This document shows, piece by piece, positions 1 to 7,497 of a DNA stretch of 64,000 bases. The DNA comes from DATJHM01 sp963777355 (GTDB taxonomy: Bacteria; Chloroflexota; Ktedonobacteria; Ktedonobacterales; Ktedonobacteraceae). Below the pieces are notes generated by a model. That model was given only the letters and a program-made list of their open reading frames with translations, was not told where the DNA came from and did not search any database. The DNA lies in assembly GCA_963777355.1 (NCBI GenBank), contig CAVZQK010000028.1:7278-71277 (forward strand). The letters run 5' to 3'. The position numbers were made by a program, and so were the translations under genes. The number at the start of each line of letters is the position of its first letter. Positions within the stretch are counted from its first letter, which is position 1.

Positions 1-531
1 ATCGGCGAATTCGCTAATCAGATATTCGTAGGCCGCGCCTAAGAGGTCAGGAAATTCAAAATCCTCATTGCGCAGGCGCACTTCGCTAAAGTGATCGATC
101 AGAGCACGCAATTTTGCATCTGAAATCGTCTTATTGCCAAATGGGCGATCAAATTGTATGTCAAGAACCTTATCTAAGACGCTATTTTCCGTCATTAAGC
201 CTTCAATAGCTTTATTTAACGTGGCGGCTGCCAGATTGCGCTGTGCGTTTTTTTGTATCGTTTTCCAGCGTGAGCGGTCAGGAAGAAAGAAAGCAGAGCG
301 ATAGTTTTCACGATATTCAACCTGCTCCAGAATTCTCTCTTTGCTGTAACCAAGGGCTTCATAGTGCTCATAGATCCGTTTATATTCCACATCAAACTCG
401 TCGGAGCAGCGCTTGAGGAAGAGCAGGCCAAAAATAAATTGTTTATACTCTGAGGCATCGATTGAGCCACGTAAAATATCTGCTGCCGTAAATAAATGGT
501 GCTCAAGCTGAGGTAACGTTAACTTACGCAT
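1..531 (-). CDS. hsdM: Type I restriction-modification methylase HsdM, N-terminal part (cut by window edge)
   Basis: The reverse strand is open from an ATG at 531 to the window edge, giving 177 residues. The helical sequence with the LLFLKRCSDEFD segment near residues 35-50 is the HsdM N-terminal domain, which contacts the specificity subunit and half of the DNA target in N6-adenine methylases. The SAM-binding and NPPY catalytic region would lie beyond base 1, so activity cannot be judged. It starts 27 bases after the hicB stop on the same strand, with only a weak GAGA ribosome site. hsdS and hsdR should follow outside the window. The family call is recall of the N-terminal signature; full length is unknown. 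Confidence 0.85.
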   Translation of the reverse strand, partial: MRKLTLPQLEHHLFTAADILRGSIDASEYKQFIFGLLFLKRCSDEFDVEYKRIYEHYEALGYSKERILEQVEYRENYRSAFFLPDRSRWKTIQKNAQRNLAAATLNKAIEGLMTENSVLDKVLDIQFDRPFGNKTISDAKLRALIDHFSEVRLRNEDFEFPDLLGAAYEYLISEFAD

Positions 532-558
532 TGCGGTTCTCTATCTAGTCTCTCTTTT

Positions 559-735
559 CTACAGACTCACATCAGGTAAAGGAAAATCTTCCAGGTATAG
601 CTCAGTTGCTTCCTTCAGATTGGCTAGCGATTCCTCAATAGTAGATCCCTGACTGGCAGTACCCACTTCAGGACATTCAGCAACATATATGTTTTCCTCT
701 TTATGGATTACGGCAGTAAAGGTTCGGACATTCAT
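559..735 (-). CDS. HicB-family antitoxin-like protein (orphan)
   Basis: A 58-residue protein with the HicB fold pattern: an N-terminal strand (FTAVIHKEENIYVAECPE), then a Q-G-S-T-I-E-E-S helix and a helix ending ELYLED. HicB proteins neutralise HicA mRNA interferases, but no hicA is seen on either side: selC lies upstream and hsdM downstream. The start at 735 is chosen because AGGG precedes it and the family begins here; an in-frame start at 810 would overlap the tRNA. There is no C-terminal DNA-binding domain, so it is the short form. It may be an island-borne orphan antitoxin or a solo regulator. Confidence 0.7.
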   Translation of the reverse strand: MNVRTFTAVIHKEENIYVAECPEVGTASQGSTIEESLANLKEATELYLEDFPLPDVSL

Positions 736-781
736 CGCAACCCTGCCTTCTTTTTTCGGTGTTACAATGGAATCCCCAATT

Positions 782-880
782 TGGCAGAGGCGTATGGGAG
801 TCGAACCCACCGGGGACCGCGCCGAGCGACCCCCCAGCCGTTTTGAAGACGGTGAGACCCACCGGGGCCCCTACACCTCC
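782..880 (-). tRNA. selC: tRNA-Sec (anticodon TCA)
   Basis: Read on the minus strand, this 99-base RNA has an 8-bp acceptor stem (GGAGGTGT paired with ACGCCTCT, including G-U pairs), a long D stem, anticodon TCA inside CTTCAAA, a very long extra arm, a GGTTCGACTCCC T arm, discriminator G and an encoded CCA at 784-782. The extended acceptor and extra arm together with TCA are diagnostic of selenocysteine tRNA rather than a suppressor serine tRNA. Its presence implies SelA, SelB and SelD elsewhere in the genome. Its 3' end faces the restriction-modification genes, the usual geometry for an island integrated at a tRNA. Confidence 0.93.
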
Positions 881-925
881 CTGCTTAGCAATGCCTGCTT
901 ATTCTGCCACTCCTCCCCTGACCTG

Positions 926-1579
926 TCAAGCCATCTGCCGCACATGCTCTACCGTGACTTCCGTCAACTGCTTCACCGCCAACTCCGCCGCACGCAACCC
1001 CGCCAGGTTTCGCTCTCCCATCACCGCGATACACCGCATCCCCCCCGCGTGCGCCGCCTCTACCCCGTGAACCGCATCCTCAATTACCAGACAATACCCC
1101 GGCTCAACCCCCAGCGCTTCCGCCGCCTTCAAAAAAACATCCGGCGCAGGCTTCCCATGCGGCACACTCTCCCCCGATACCAGCGCCTCCAGAAACCGCT
1201 CCAGCCTCAGTACCTCTTTCACTACCTCGATATTCGCCATCGGCGCGGAAGAAGCTAGCGCTTGCCTATAACCAGCCTCGTGTAACGCCCCCAACAACTC
1301 TACCGCCCCAGGCAGCGCCATCGTATTTTTCCGTACATACTCGCGATAATAAATCTCCTTCCGATCCGCTAACTCCTGAATCAACTCCAGGGGAATATCT
1401 CCCCACACCAGAGGAATAATATCCGCATTCCGCCTACCAAACGTACTCCAGAACTGGCTGTTACTGAACGTCACACCTGTCTCCTTCGCCAGGCGTTGCC
1501 ATGCCTTGCGGTGGTCCTCGCCGCTATCAATAATCACTCCATCCAGGTCCCAGATGACCGCCTGTATCGTATTTACCAT
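926..1579 (-). CDS. HAD-superfamily hydrolase, beta-phosphoglucomutase-like
   Basis: A 217-residue HAD subfamily IA protein. Motif I is DLDGVIIDS, with nucleophile Asp11 and acid/base Asp13. Motif II is the SSA at about 110-112, motif III Lys143 in GKPAPDVF, and motif IV IED at 166-168. The helical cap between motifs I and II fits beta-phosphoglucomutase or phosphoglycolate phosphatase types. It would hydrolyse or transfer phosphate on a small phosphorylated sugar in the cytoplasm; the substrate cannot be read from sequence. It lies just upstream of selC on the same strand and looks monocistronic. Confidence 0.88.
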   Translation of the reverse strand: MVNTIQAVIWDLDGVIIDSGEDHRKAWQRLAKETGVTFSNSQFWSTFGRRNADIIPLVWGDIPLELIQELADRKEIYYREYVRKNTMALPGAVELLGALHEAGYRQALASSAPMANIEVVKEVLRLERFLEALVSGESVPHGKPAPDVFLKAAEALGVEPGYCLVIEDAVHGVEAAHAGGMRCIAVMGERNLAGLRAAELAVKQLTEVTVEHVRQMA

Positions 1580-1874
1580 GCTGATAGTATCCCTCTACTC
1601 TTTCTATCTTATACTCCTCTTTCTTTTTTTATTATCCCATTTCGCTCTTTTCAATTGCAATAGACGGGCGAGATCGACCATGTTAAAATAAGCATCACAT
1701 CAAGCAGGCAAGTTCAAATTTCCCTGACCTTTGCAGAATATGTATCTGAGAGTTTCATCTGATGCGTTTATCTAGTAGAAGAAAGAGAAATATCCTCTCT
1801 CGGTTCTGCTTGCACTATGCTGAATGTACCTATATCATATCGAAAAATATGCTCTCTTTGGAGGACCAGTACAA

Positions 1875-3218
1875 TTGAGTGAACGAAAGTTTTTTCATGA
1901 AGAGATAGAAACCTTACCTAAAGATCAGCTCAAAACTCTACAACTTGAGCGGCTCCAGGCTATTGTTGCACGGGCCTATAGTCAAAATGCTTTCTATCAT
2001 AATCTCTATGACGAAGCCGGTGTCAAACCTGGCGATATTCAAACTCTCGCTGATATACGCAAACTCCCCTTTCTTGAAAAAAAGACTGTGCGCGGAGCCT
2101 ACCCATACGGCATGGCTTTGGTCCCTCCCGGTGGAGATAATGGGGCTTTACAACTTCATGCCACCAGCGGCACCACCGGAAAAAGTGTCCCGGTATTTGC
2201 TACGAAAAAAGATATTGACTACTGGGCCGACCTCAACGCTCGTGAACTCTGGATGACTGGTGTACGCCCCGGCGACGTGTTTATGAACTCCTACGGTTAC
2301 GGCCTGCCTACAGGTGGCTTCGGCTTCCACTATGGCGCAATGGCAATGGGTGTTATGTCAATCCCTATGGGATCAGATGCCCGTCAATACGAGCGCATGA
2401 TTGATTTCATCCGCGATTTCGGCGTTTCAGCTATGTGTATGACGCCTTCTGTTGGCCTCTATTTAGGGAGTAAAGCCCATGATATGGGCGTCGATTTCAG
2501 CGATACAAAGCTCAAAATTGGCCTGTTTGGGGCAGAACCCTGGCCGTGGGAGACACGTAAGAAGCTGGAATCGCTCTTTCATATTACTGCTTACGATGAA
2601 TATGGCATGACCGAGTTTCTGGGACCGGGTATGACCTGTGAGTGTGAGGTGCGCGATGGTATGCACGCCTGGGCCGATGCTTTCCTCGTAGAATGTATCG
2701 ATCCTGAGAGCGGGGAACCAGTCGAAGATGGTCAGGAGGGTGAGCTGGTCTGGACCTGGCTGGCGGCTGACGGCACCGCGATGATCCGCTATCGTAGCCG
2801 CGATCTCTCTCGGCTCTGGTGGGAGGAGCGTTGCCTCTGTGGCCGTACTCATCCAAAAATAGCTTCTATTAAGGGACGCACCGACGACGCGGTCTCCATC
2901 CGTGGCCTGATCGTCTTCCCTAGCCAGGTAGAGGCTGCCCTCCTCAAATTTCCTGAAACAGGAGCCAACTTCCGCATCATTGTCGATAGAAAAGGCGACC
3001 TTGATACCTTCGATCTGCAAGTCGAAGTCAAAGATGCCGCCTTACTGGCATACCAGGAGCGCGTCAAAGTTTTGCAATCAGAGATGGCTAAAGCGGTCAA
3101 ATCCATTACCGGGAATACCCCTCACGTCCATCTTCTGCCTGCCGATACCCTGCCACGCGCCCAGGGTGGCGAATCAAAAACCGCCAGTGCCCGCGTAGAG
3201 GACCGGCGTAAAGGATAG
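1875..3218 (+). CDS. Phenylacetate-CoA ligase-like AMP-forming enzyme (PaaK family)
   Basis: A 447-residue adenylate-forming enzyme of the PaaK branch, predicted to activate an aryl or related acid to its CoA thioester through an acyl-AMP. Visible are the phosphate loop SGTTGKS at about 98-104, the YDEYGMTE adenylate motif in the middle, and a C-terminal lid beginning GRTDDAVSIRG. The TTG start at 1875 is preferred because GGAGGA lies 9 bases upstream and the family begins near ETLPKDQL; an ATG at 1824 would add 17 residues without a ribosome site. No paa neighbours are present, so phenylacetate is not a secure substrate. Confidence 0.85.
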   Translation: MSERKFFHEEIETLPKDQLKTLQLERLQAIVARAYSQNAFYHNLYDEAGVKPGDIQTLADIRKLPFLEKKTVRGAYPYGMALVPPGGDNGALQLHATSGTTGKSVPVFATKKDIDYWADLNARELWMTGVRPGDVFMNSYGYGLPTGGFGFHYGAMAMGVMSIPMGSDARQYERMIDFIRDFGVSAMCMTPSVGLYLGSKAHDMGVDFSDTKLKIGLFGAEPWPWETRKKLESLFHITAYDEYGMTEFLGPGMTCECEVRDGMHAWADAFLVECIDPESGEPVEDGQEGELVWTWLAADGTAMIRYRSRDLSRLWWEERCLCGRTHPKIASIKGRTDDAVSIRGLIVFPSQVEAALLKFPETGANFRIIVDRKGDLDTFDLQVEVKDAALLAYQERVKVLQSEMAKAVKSITGNTPHVHLLPADTLPRAQGGESKTASARVEDRRKG

Positions 3219-3227
3219 TCGCAAAAA

Positions 3228-3257
3228 ATTTGGGCAGGGGTTTATTCCTGCCCAAAT
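3228..3257 (-). terminator. Hairpin terminator between convergent genes
   Basis: An 11-bp perfect stem, ATTTGGGCAGG at 3228-3238 and its complement at 3247-3257, with an 8-base loop. On the minus strand it is followed by a run of T (the A run at 3223-3228), so it mainly serves the lipoprotein gene and may also stop the ligase transcript. Confidence 0.8.
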
Positions 3258-3261
3258 CCTA

Positions 3262-3858
3262 TTAACCTTGATTCTTTGCGAGATCAGGTGTTACTACAAA
3301 CCACTTCCCGGCAATCCCCTCGCCGTTTGTCTGACCAGGAGCGCTATCCCCACTGAAGGTGTACAGAGGATGATCATTATAAACAACCTGCTTCCCATTA
3401 GCGTTAGGATACACCTCTAGTGAGCCAGGAAGACTTCCCGCCGCTTGTGGCTTATTTCCAGTGCTAAAAAGCACTGGCGGCCATGTCGAGGCACAGCCAT
3501 CTGTACAAACTGTCTTCGATGTGGTATCCGGTGTAAAGTAGTAAAGCGTCATCCCATTTGCGCTCACCAGTATCGTGACAGATTTCCCATTCACCGTGGC
3601 CGAGCTCGTTTTAACGGTGATACTAGCCGTATTCGTTGCGGGCGTCGCTGTGGGATTACTGGTCGTACCCCCTTTTCCATACCCTTTTCCATACCCATCT
3701 GAGGTATCTGTCGTCGCCCTTGCTGCTGGCGCACTCGTCGGCTGTGCTGCTCCCGTACTTGTTGATTGTTGCGTACCAGCGGAGCCACAACTACTTAAAA
3801 TTAGTAGCATAAGCAGCCCTAATGACAGGAAAAACCCTCGTTTTACAGACGTCACCAT
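3262..3858 (-). CDS. Secreted lipoprotein with repeated YxF/FxxD-type domains (COG4315-like)
   Basis: A 198-residue lipoprotein. A signal peptide (VKRGFFLSLGLLMLLILSSC) ends in lipobox LSSC with Cys24 as lipidation site, followed by a Ser/Thr/Ala-rich linker with GYGKGYGKGG. Two copies of the secreted-lipoprotein repeat follow: GMTLYYFTPDT...CASTWPPV near 104-131 and HPLYTFSGDSAPGQ...GKWFVV near 163-190. The family is common in actinobacteria and Chloroflexota and has no established activity. A strong ribosome site (AGGAGG) precedes the ATG. It probably sits on the outer face of the membrane. Confidence 0.85.
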   Translation of the reverse strand: MVTSVKRGFFLSLGLLMLLILSSCGSAGTQQSTSTGAAQPTSAPAARATTDTSDGYGKGYGKGGTTSNPTATPATNTASITVKTSSATVNGKSVTILVSANGMTLYYFTPDTTSKTVCTDGCASTWPPVLFSTGNKPQAAGSLPGSLEVYPNANGKQVVYNDHPLYTFSGDSAPGQTNGEGIAGKWFVVTPDLAKNQG

Positions 3859-4151
3859 AATGTCCTCCTAATAATCAGCAGGCCCACTGCTGATGAATAC
3901 CAGAATGAAATGTTAATTGCAGTACCATGCCACCTTCGCCATGAACTATTTCATCTCTAGATACGTCCATATGTTACAGATTCAGAGAATGTATAGTTTC
4001 CCCGGCGCTCTTTTAGCATCGATCGAGGTAAATCTCAATCTGGGTTCAGAAGTTGTAACTCCCCGACGTACTATTTACTAAGGGTGTTCAAAACCCAAAG
4101 AAGATAGAGGCACACAAAAATGCAAACAAATGTTGATCGGGAGAAGCAACC

Positions 4152-4769
4152 GTGAGTATAGAGCGCGGACCCGCCAGAGATGCTGTATATACAACACCAG
4201 CTCTGAATCTGGAGGAAGAAACCCGAAGAAAAAATCAGCAGATGCAAGCCTGGCAAAACTTGTACCAGGAGCATCTTGAACCAATCTATCGCTATATTTA
4301 TAGTAAAGTTGGCAATCGTGAGGAGGCTGAAGATCTTACTGAGCAGGCCTTTTTCAAAGCTTTACGTAGTATTGACTATACCCGTAACCCTCGTAGCATT
4401 CAGAAATGGCTTTTTCAGATTGCACGGACAACCATTGCTGACCACTGGCGCATGTACTACCGCCTCTCTCTCGATTCTCTGGATGAGCTTCTTGATAGTG
4501 GCTGGGAAGGGCCGCTTGCCAGGCAGGATGTCGCTATTAGTAGCAGCGATCCTACTGCTTACGTCCATTATCTTTTAACCTTACTGCCGAAGAATTATCG
4601 AGATGTGCTGAATTGTCGTTTCTTGCTCAATCTCTCGATTAAAGAGACTGCTTCTACCCTGGGGCTCACAGAAGCAAATGTCAAGGTCTTACAATTTCGA
4701 GCCCTGCACTATGCTGCTGCCCTGGATAAAAAAAATAGCACAAATGCTGACCCGCAACGTGGAGAGTAG
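4152..4769 (+). CDS. ECF-type RNA polymerase sigma factor
   Basis: A 205-residue sigma-70 family protein. Region 2 lies at about 35-105 (WQNLYQEHLEPIYRYIYSKVGNREEAEDLTEQAFFKALR...WLFQIARTTIADHWR) and region 4 at about 140-195 (LTLLPKNYRDVLNCRFLLNLSIKETASTLGLTEANVKVLQFRA). The GTG start at 4152 follows GGGAG by 8 bases; there is a short N-terminal extension of about 30 residues. It is followed after 4 bases by a Rieske protein whose cytoplasmic N-terminus looks like an anti-sigma factor, so the pair is inferred to be a sigma/anti-sigma module. Confidence 0.88.
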   Translation: MSIERGPARDAVYTTPALNLEEETRRKNQQMQAWQNLYQEHLEPIYRYIYSKVGNREEAEDLTEQAFFKALRSIDYTRNPRSIQKWLFQIARTTIADHWRMYYRLSLDSLDELLDSGWEGPLARQDVAISSSDPTAYVHYLLTLLPKNYRDVLNCRFLLNLSIKETASTLGLTEANVKVLQFRALHYAAALDKKNSTNADPQRGE

Positions 4770-4773
4770 GATT

Positions 4774-5685
4774 ATGTCACACAATGACCAGGAACGGTTC
4801 GAGGATTACCTTGAAGTAGAACAGTATATTGAAGACTTGCGGGCAGGCCGCAAGGGCGTGCTTCCTGAAGACCTTAGCCATGAACAGGCTGGTGTCTATC
4901 ATATGGCGGCCCAACTCCGTTCTGCCATCCCTGAAAATGCCGCCCCTCGTCCCGCCTTCGTTGAAGCTCTCCAGGCAAAACTCCAGGCAGAACTGCAAGC
5001 GCAGATGCAGGAACCTCAGCAGGAAGTATCTCCATCGCTTCCCCTTCAGCCGGAAGGAGTATATAAACAGGAGGCATCTCTGCATGTTCCTCCTGTCGAA
5101 CCAATATCGTCCGCACGGCGCAAAAATACCCGCAGCGTTTCTCGTCGTCATCTCCTCACTGGGGGAGCCGTTGCCGCCGCTTCTCTGGCTCTGGGCACAA
5201 CCGCCGGGGCAGCATTTGAGCAACAAATCCATGCACCAGAGAAACCCTTAGTCTCCTCTGTACCTTCTGTAACTCCAGTTCCTACTCCAACGGATTGGAA
5301 GATCCCTCTGGTTGGTTCAAATATCCCTACGCAGTGGCAGCGCGTTGTCGCCCTCGCTCAGCTTGGCAACGACGCCCATCCTTTTCAAACAGATGCCATC
5401 GTTGGTTACGTGATGCGCAGTGACGAATCTTCCTCCGGAACCGATACAGATAATGATAAAGATAGTATTATTGCCCTCTCTGCCGCTTGTACCCATATGG
5501 GCTGCCTGGTCCACTGGCAGGCGCAGGGACGTAGTTTTCTTTGCCCCTGCCATAATGGCCAGTTCAATGAATACGGCGAACCCAGTAATAGCTCGCCTAT
5601 ACGCTATCTGCGAGCTCTGCCTCGCCTGAATACTCGTGTAGGGGAAGATGGTTATGTCTATGTAGAGGTGCCTGTAAAAATGTAG
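4774..5685 (+). CDS. Tat-anchored Rieske [2Fe-2S] protein with anti-sigma-like cytoplasmic N-terminus
   Basis: A 303-residue protein. Residues 1-120 are cytoplasmic and resemble the helical N-terminus of Chloroflexota/actinobacterial anti-sigma factors (RPAFVEALQAKLQAEL). Then comes a Tat-type membrane anchor, SRRHLL at about 123-128 followed by a hydrophobic Ala/Leu stretch. The C-terminal half is a Rieske domain with C239-T-H241-M-G-C244 and C257-P-C259-H260: by analogy C239, H241, C257 and H260 bind the cluster and C244-C259 form the disulfide. It starts 4 bases after the sigma factor. It could be an electron-transfer subunit, but no cytochrome b gene is adjacent, so redox control of the sigma factor is a reasonable inference. 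Confidence 0.85.
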   Translation: MSHNDQERFEDYLEVEQYIEDLRAGRKGVLPEDLSHEQAGVYHMAAQLRSAIPENAAPRPAFVEALQAKLQAELQAQMQEPQQEVSPSLPLQPEGVYKQEASLHVPPVEPISSARRKNTRSVSRRHLLTGGAVAAASLALGTTAGAAFEQQIHAPEKPLVSSVPSVTPVPTPTDWKIPLVGSNIPTQWQRVVALAQLGNDAHPFQTDAIVGYVMRSDESSSGTDTDNDKDSIIALSAACTHMGCLVHWQAQGRSFLCPCHNGQFNEYGEPSNSSPIRYLRALPRLNTRVGEDGYVYVEVPVKM

Positions 5686-5745
5686 CGGTGGGGTTTACCC
5701 CCACCCTGCTCCGCGAGGTTTATCCCCACCCTGCTCCGTAGGTTT
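5686..5745. repeat. Two tandem 25-bp repeats after the Rieske gene
   Basis: GGTTTA(C/T)CCCCACCCTGCTCCG occurs twice in direct succession, followed by a partial third start (GGTTTTCTCC). The first copy can also fold as GTGGGG-TTTA-CCCCAC, so the stretch may act as the terminator of the sigma/Rieske pair. Confidence 0.6.
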
Positions 5746-5911
5746 TCTCCTTGAATTGCCATAGCAAAATTTTGGATTTTGTGCCTATCATAAGTGTAGG
5801 ATCAGGGCTGATCTCTGATCCTGGACTGAATGGTGAGGAAATCGACCTGGCTGATTTATCTCCGCCTGGTAACTTCCCCATCCTCTATGGCAGATTTTGA
5901 GGAGAAATTTT

Positions 5912-6820
5912 ATGCGTCTAGGATTACAAGTTCCAAGTTTTACCTATCCTAATGGGCAAAGTCAGCTTGGCGATACCTTTGGCTTGATCGCGGAACGGGC
6001 CGAACGTGCAGGTTTTTATAGCTTCTGGGTGATGGATCACTTTTTCCAGATCCGGATGGCTGGCCCTGCGGAGCATGAGATGCTGGAAGGCTGGAGCGCC
6101 CTCGCATTTGCCGCTGGTCGTACAAATCATATCAAATTGGGAACGATGGTTACTGGTGTCACCTATCGCTATCCCGGCCTCTTAATTAAAACTGCAACTA
6201 CCCTCGATGTGCTCTCTCAGGGACGAGCCTATCTGGGTATTGGGGCGGCCTGGAATGAAGAGGAGCACCAGGGCCTGGGCGTTTCTTTCCCCCCACTGGC
6301 TGAACGCTTTGAGCGTTTAGAAGAGACTCTACAACTGGCCCACCAGATGTGGGCCGGCGATGATAAGCCTTTTGAGGGCAAACATTATACCCTTGCTCGC
6401 CCACTTAACTCGCCTCTGTCAATCCAGAAGCCCCACCCGCCTATTCTTATTGGTGGGACTGGAGAGCGTAAAACTCTGCGCATGGTCGCCCAATACGCTG
6501 ATGCCTGTAACCTCTTTGCGCGACTCGGCGACGAAGAGCTGAAGCGGAAATTACAGGTCCTGCGCGAGCACTGCGAAAATTTAGGTCGTCCCTATAGCGC
6601 AATCGAGAAAACCACCCTCGATAGCTTCCTGCTCACCCGCGATGGCCGGAATAACAGTCTGACCCCGGCTGCCCTGCTCGATCAGTTAGGCCATCTCGCC
6701 TCACTGGGCATCGATCAGGCCATTTTTAGCCTGCAAAATGTCCAGGATGCCGAACCCTTTGAACTTCTCGCCACCGAAGTCATTCCCGCCGCCGAGAAGA
6801 TCCAGGTCGCAGGTCGCTAA
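5912..6820 (+). CDS. LLM-class (F420-dependent type) flavin oxidoreductase
   Basis: A 302-residue luciferase-like monooxygenase-fold protein. The N-terminus MRLGLQVPSFTYPNG, the AERAERAGFYSFWVMDHFFQI segment, GTMVTGVTYRYPGLLIKTATTLDVLSQGRAYLGIGAAWNEEEHQGLG and the later PHPPILIGGTGERKTLRMVAQYAD block are the conserved spine of the F420-dependent LLM group. Cofactor preference (F420 or FMN) cannot be proved. ATG at 5912 is chosen because GAGGAG lies 8 bases upstream; a TTG at 5897 lacks such a site. Substrate unknown; single gene with its own terminator. Confidence 0.87.
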   Translation: MRLGLQVPSFTYPNGQSQLGDTFGLIAERAERAGFYSFWVMDHFFQIRMAGPAEHEMLEGWSALAFAAGRTNHIKLGTMVTGVTYRYPGLLIKTATTLDVLSQGRAYLGIGAAWNEEEHQGLGVSFPPLAERFERLEETLQLAHQMWAGDDKPFEGKHYTLARPLNSPLSIQKPHPPILIGGTGERKTLRMVAQYADACNLFARLGDEELKRKLQVLREHCENLGRPYSAIEKTTLDSFLLTRDGRNNSLTPAALLDQLGHLASLGIDQAIFSLQNVQDAEPFELLATEVIPAAEKIQVAGR

Positions 6821-6840
6821 TCTCTTCCGTTACACTCTGA

Positions 6841-6882
6841 CAACAGGGGATAGCAATAAAGCCTATCCCCCTGTTGCTTTTC
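6841..6882 (+). terminator. Rho-independent terminator of the LLM gene
   Basis: CAACAGGGGATAG (6841-6853) pairs with CTATCCCCCTGTTG (6863-6876) around a short loop and is followed by CTTTTCC. Confidence 0.85.
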
Positions 6883-7497
6883 CAGATCTACCCTCAAGAA
6901 ATTGTTCATTCCGCCGATATTTCATCTTGGGCCCTCTTTTGCACTATGCTCGAACCATCGGCCCATTCCGGCGATGTCCAGTGTAACATTTGCTCCCTTT
7001 CTGAGACATTTAATGTAGTGTTTCGTGTAGGTAAATCCAGCCCGGCAGCTACTCAATCTTTACTGTAGGGCAGATCGGCTAGGCCGTCTCCTGCTCGCCA
7101 ACGATGTTCTTGCTGGAATGGATCTCCCCTACCACGAAACTTTGGCGGAGTACTAGTGCATGGTTTGTAGCGTCTGTATGGTTTTTCTCTTGCTCGCATA
7201 CCAAAAATGTGTCGAGAATTTTCATTTGATTGTTGTAGCGTTTCGTGTAGCACAGAAACTTCAGGCCAGAGACCGTTAGTGTCTGGTTTGTAGGTCTGTA
7301 TGATTTTTCTCTTGCTCACCGGCAAAAATGTGTTGAGAATTTTTCTCCAATCGTTTGTGATGTTCTCATACATTCTAAAATCGTTTACCCTAAAGTATGT
7401 CTTATACTTTCATTAGTTCTTCTATCGCTACTTTGATAGGATAACAGTCATAGTGCTATTCCTCTCTATTTGGATAGGTACTAACAAGGAGTTATGT
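6883..7497. other. 615-bp intergenic region with duplicated noncoding sequence
   Basis: No convincing gene is seen. The stretch holds the two roughly 85-bp direct repeats described at 7155-7361 and a shared TTTCGTGTAG word at 7021 and 7241. A minus-strand ORF of 106 codons crosses the repeats but resembles nothing known and has no good ribosome site. Confidence 0.6.
7155..7361. repeat. Pair of degenerate direct repeats, about 85 bp each
   Basis: Copy A (about 7155-7239) and copy B (about 7278-7361) share the ordered words TGGTTTGTAG, GTCTGTATG, TTTTTCTCTTGCTC, CAAAAATGTGT and GAGAATTTT with small indels. Offset is about 122 bp. Function unknown; they do not look coding because the offset and the indels break frame. 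Confidence 0.7.

Noticed and set aside
5686..5745. Tandem 25-bp units as a minimal CRISPR
   Set aside because: Only two directly adjacent copies with no spacer and a terminator-like fold.
7053..7373. 106-codon minus-strand ORF across the noncoding repeats
   Set aside because: Its two halves mirror the DNA repeat, it lacks a ribosome site and resembles no family.
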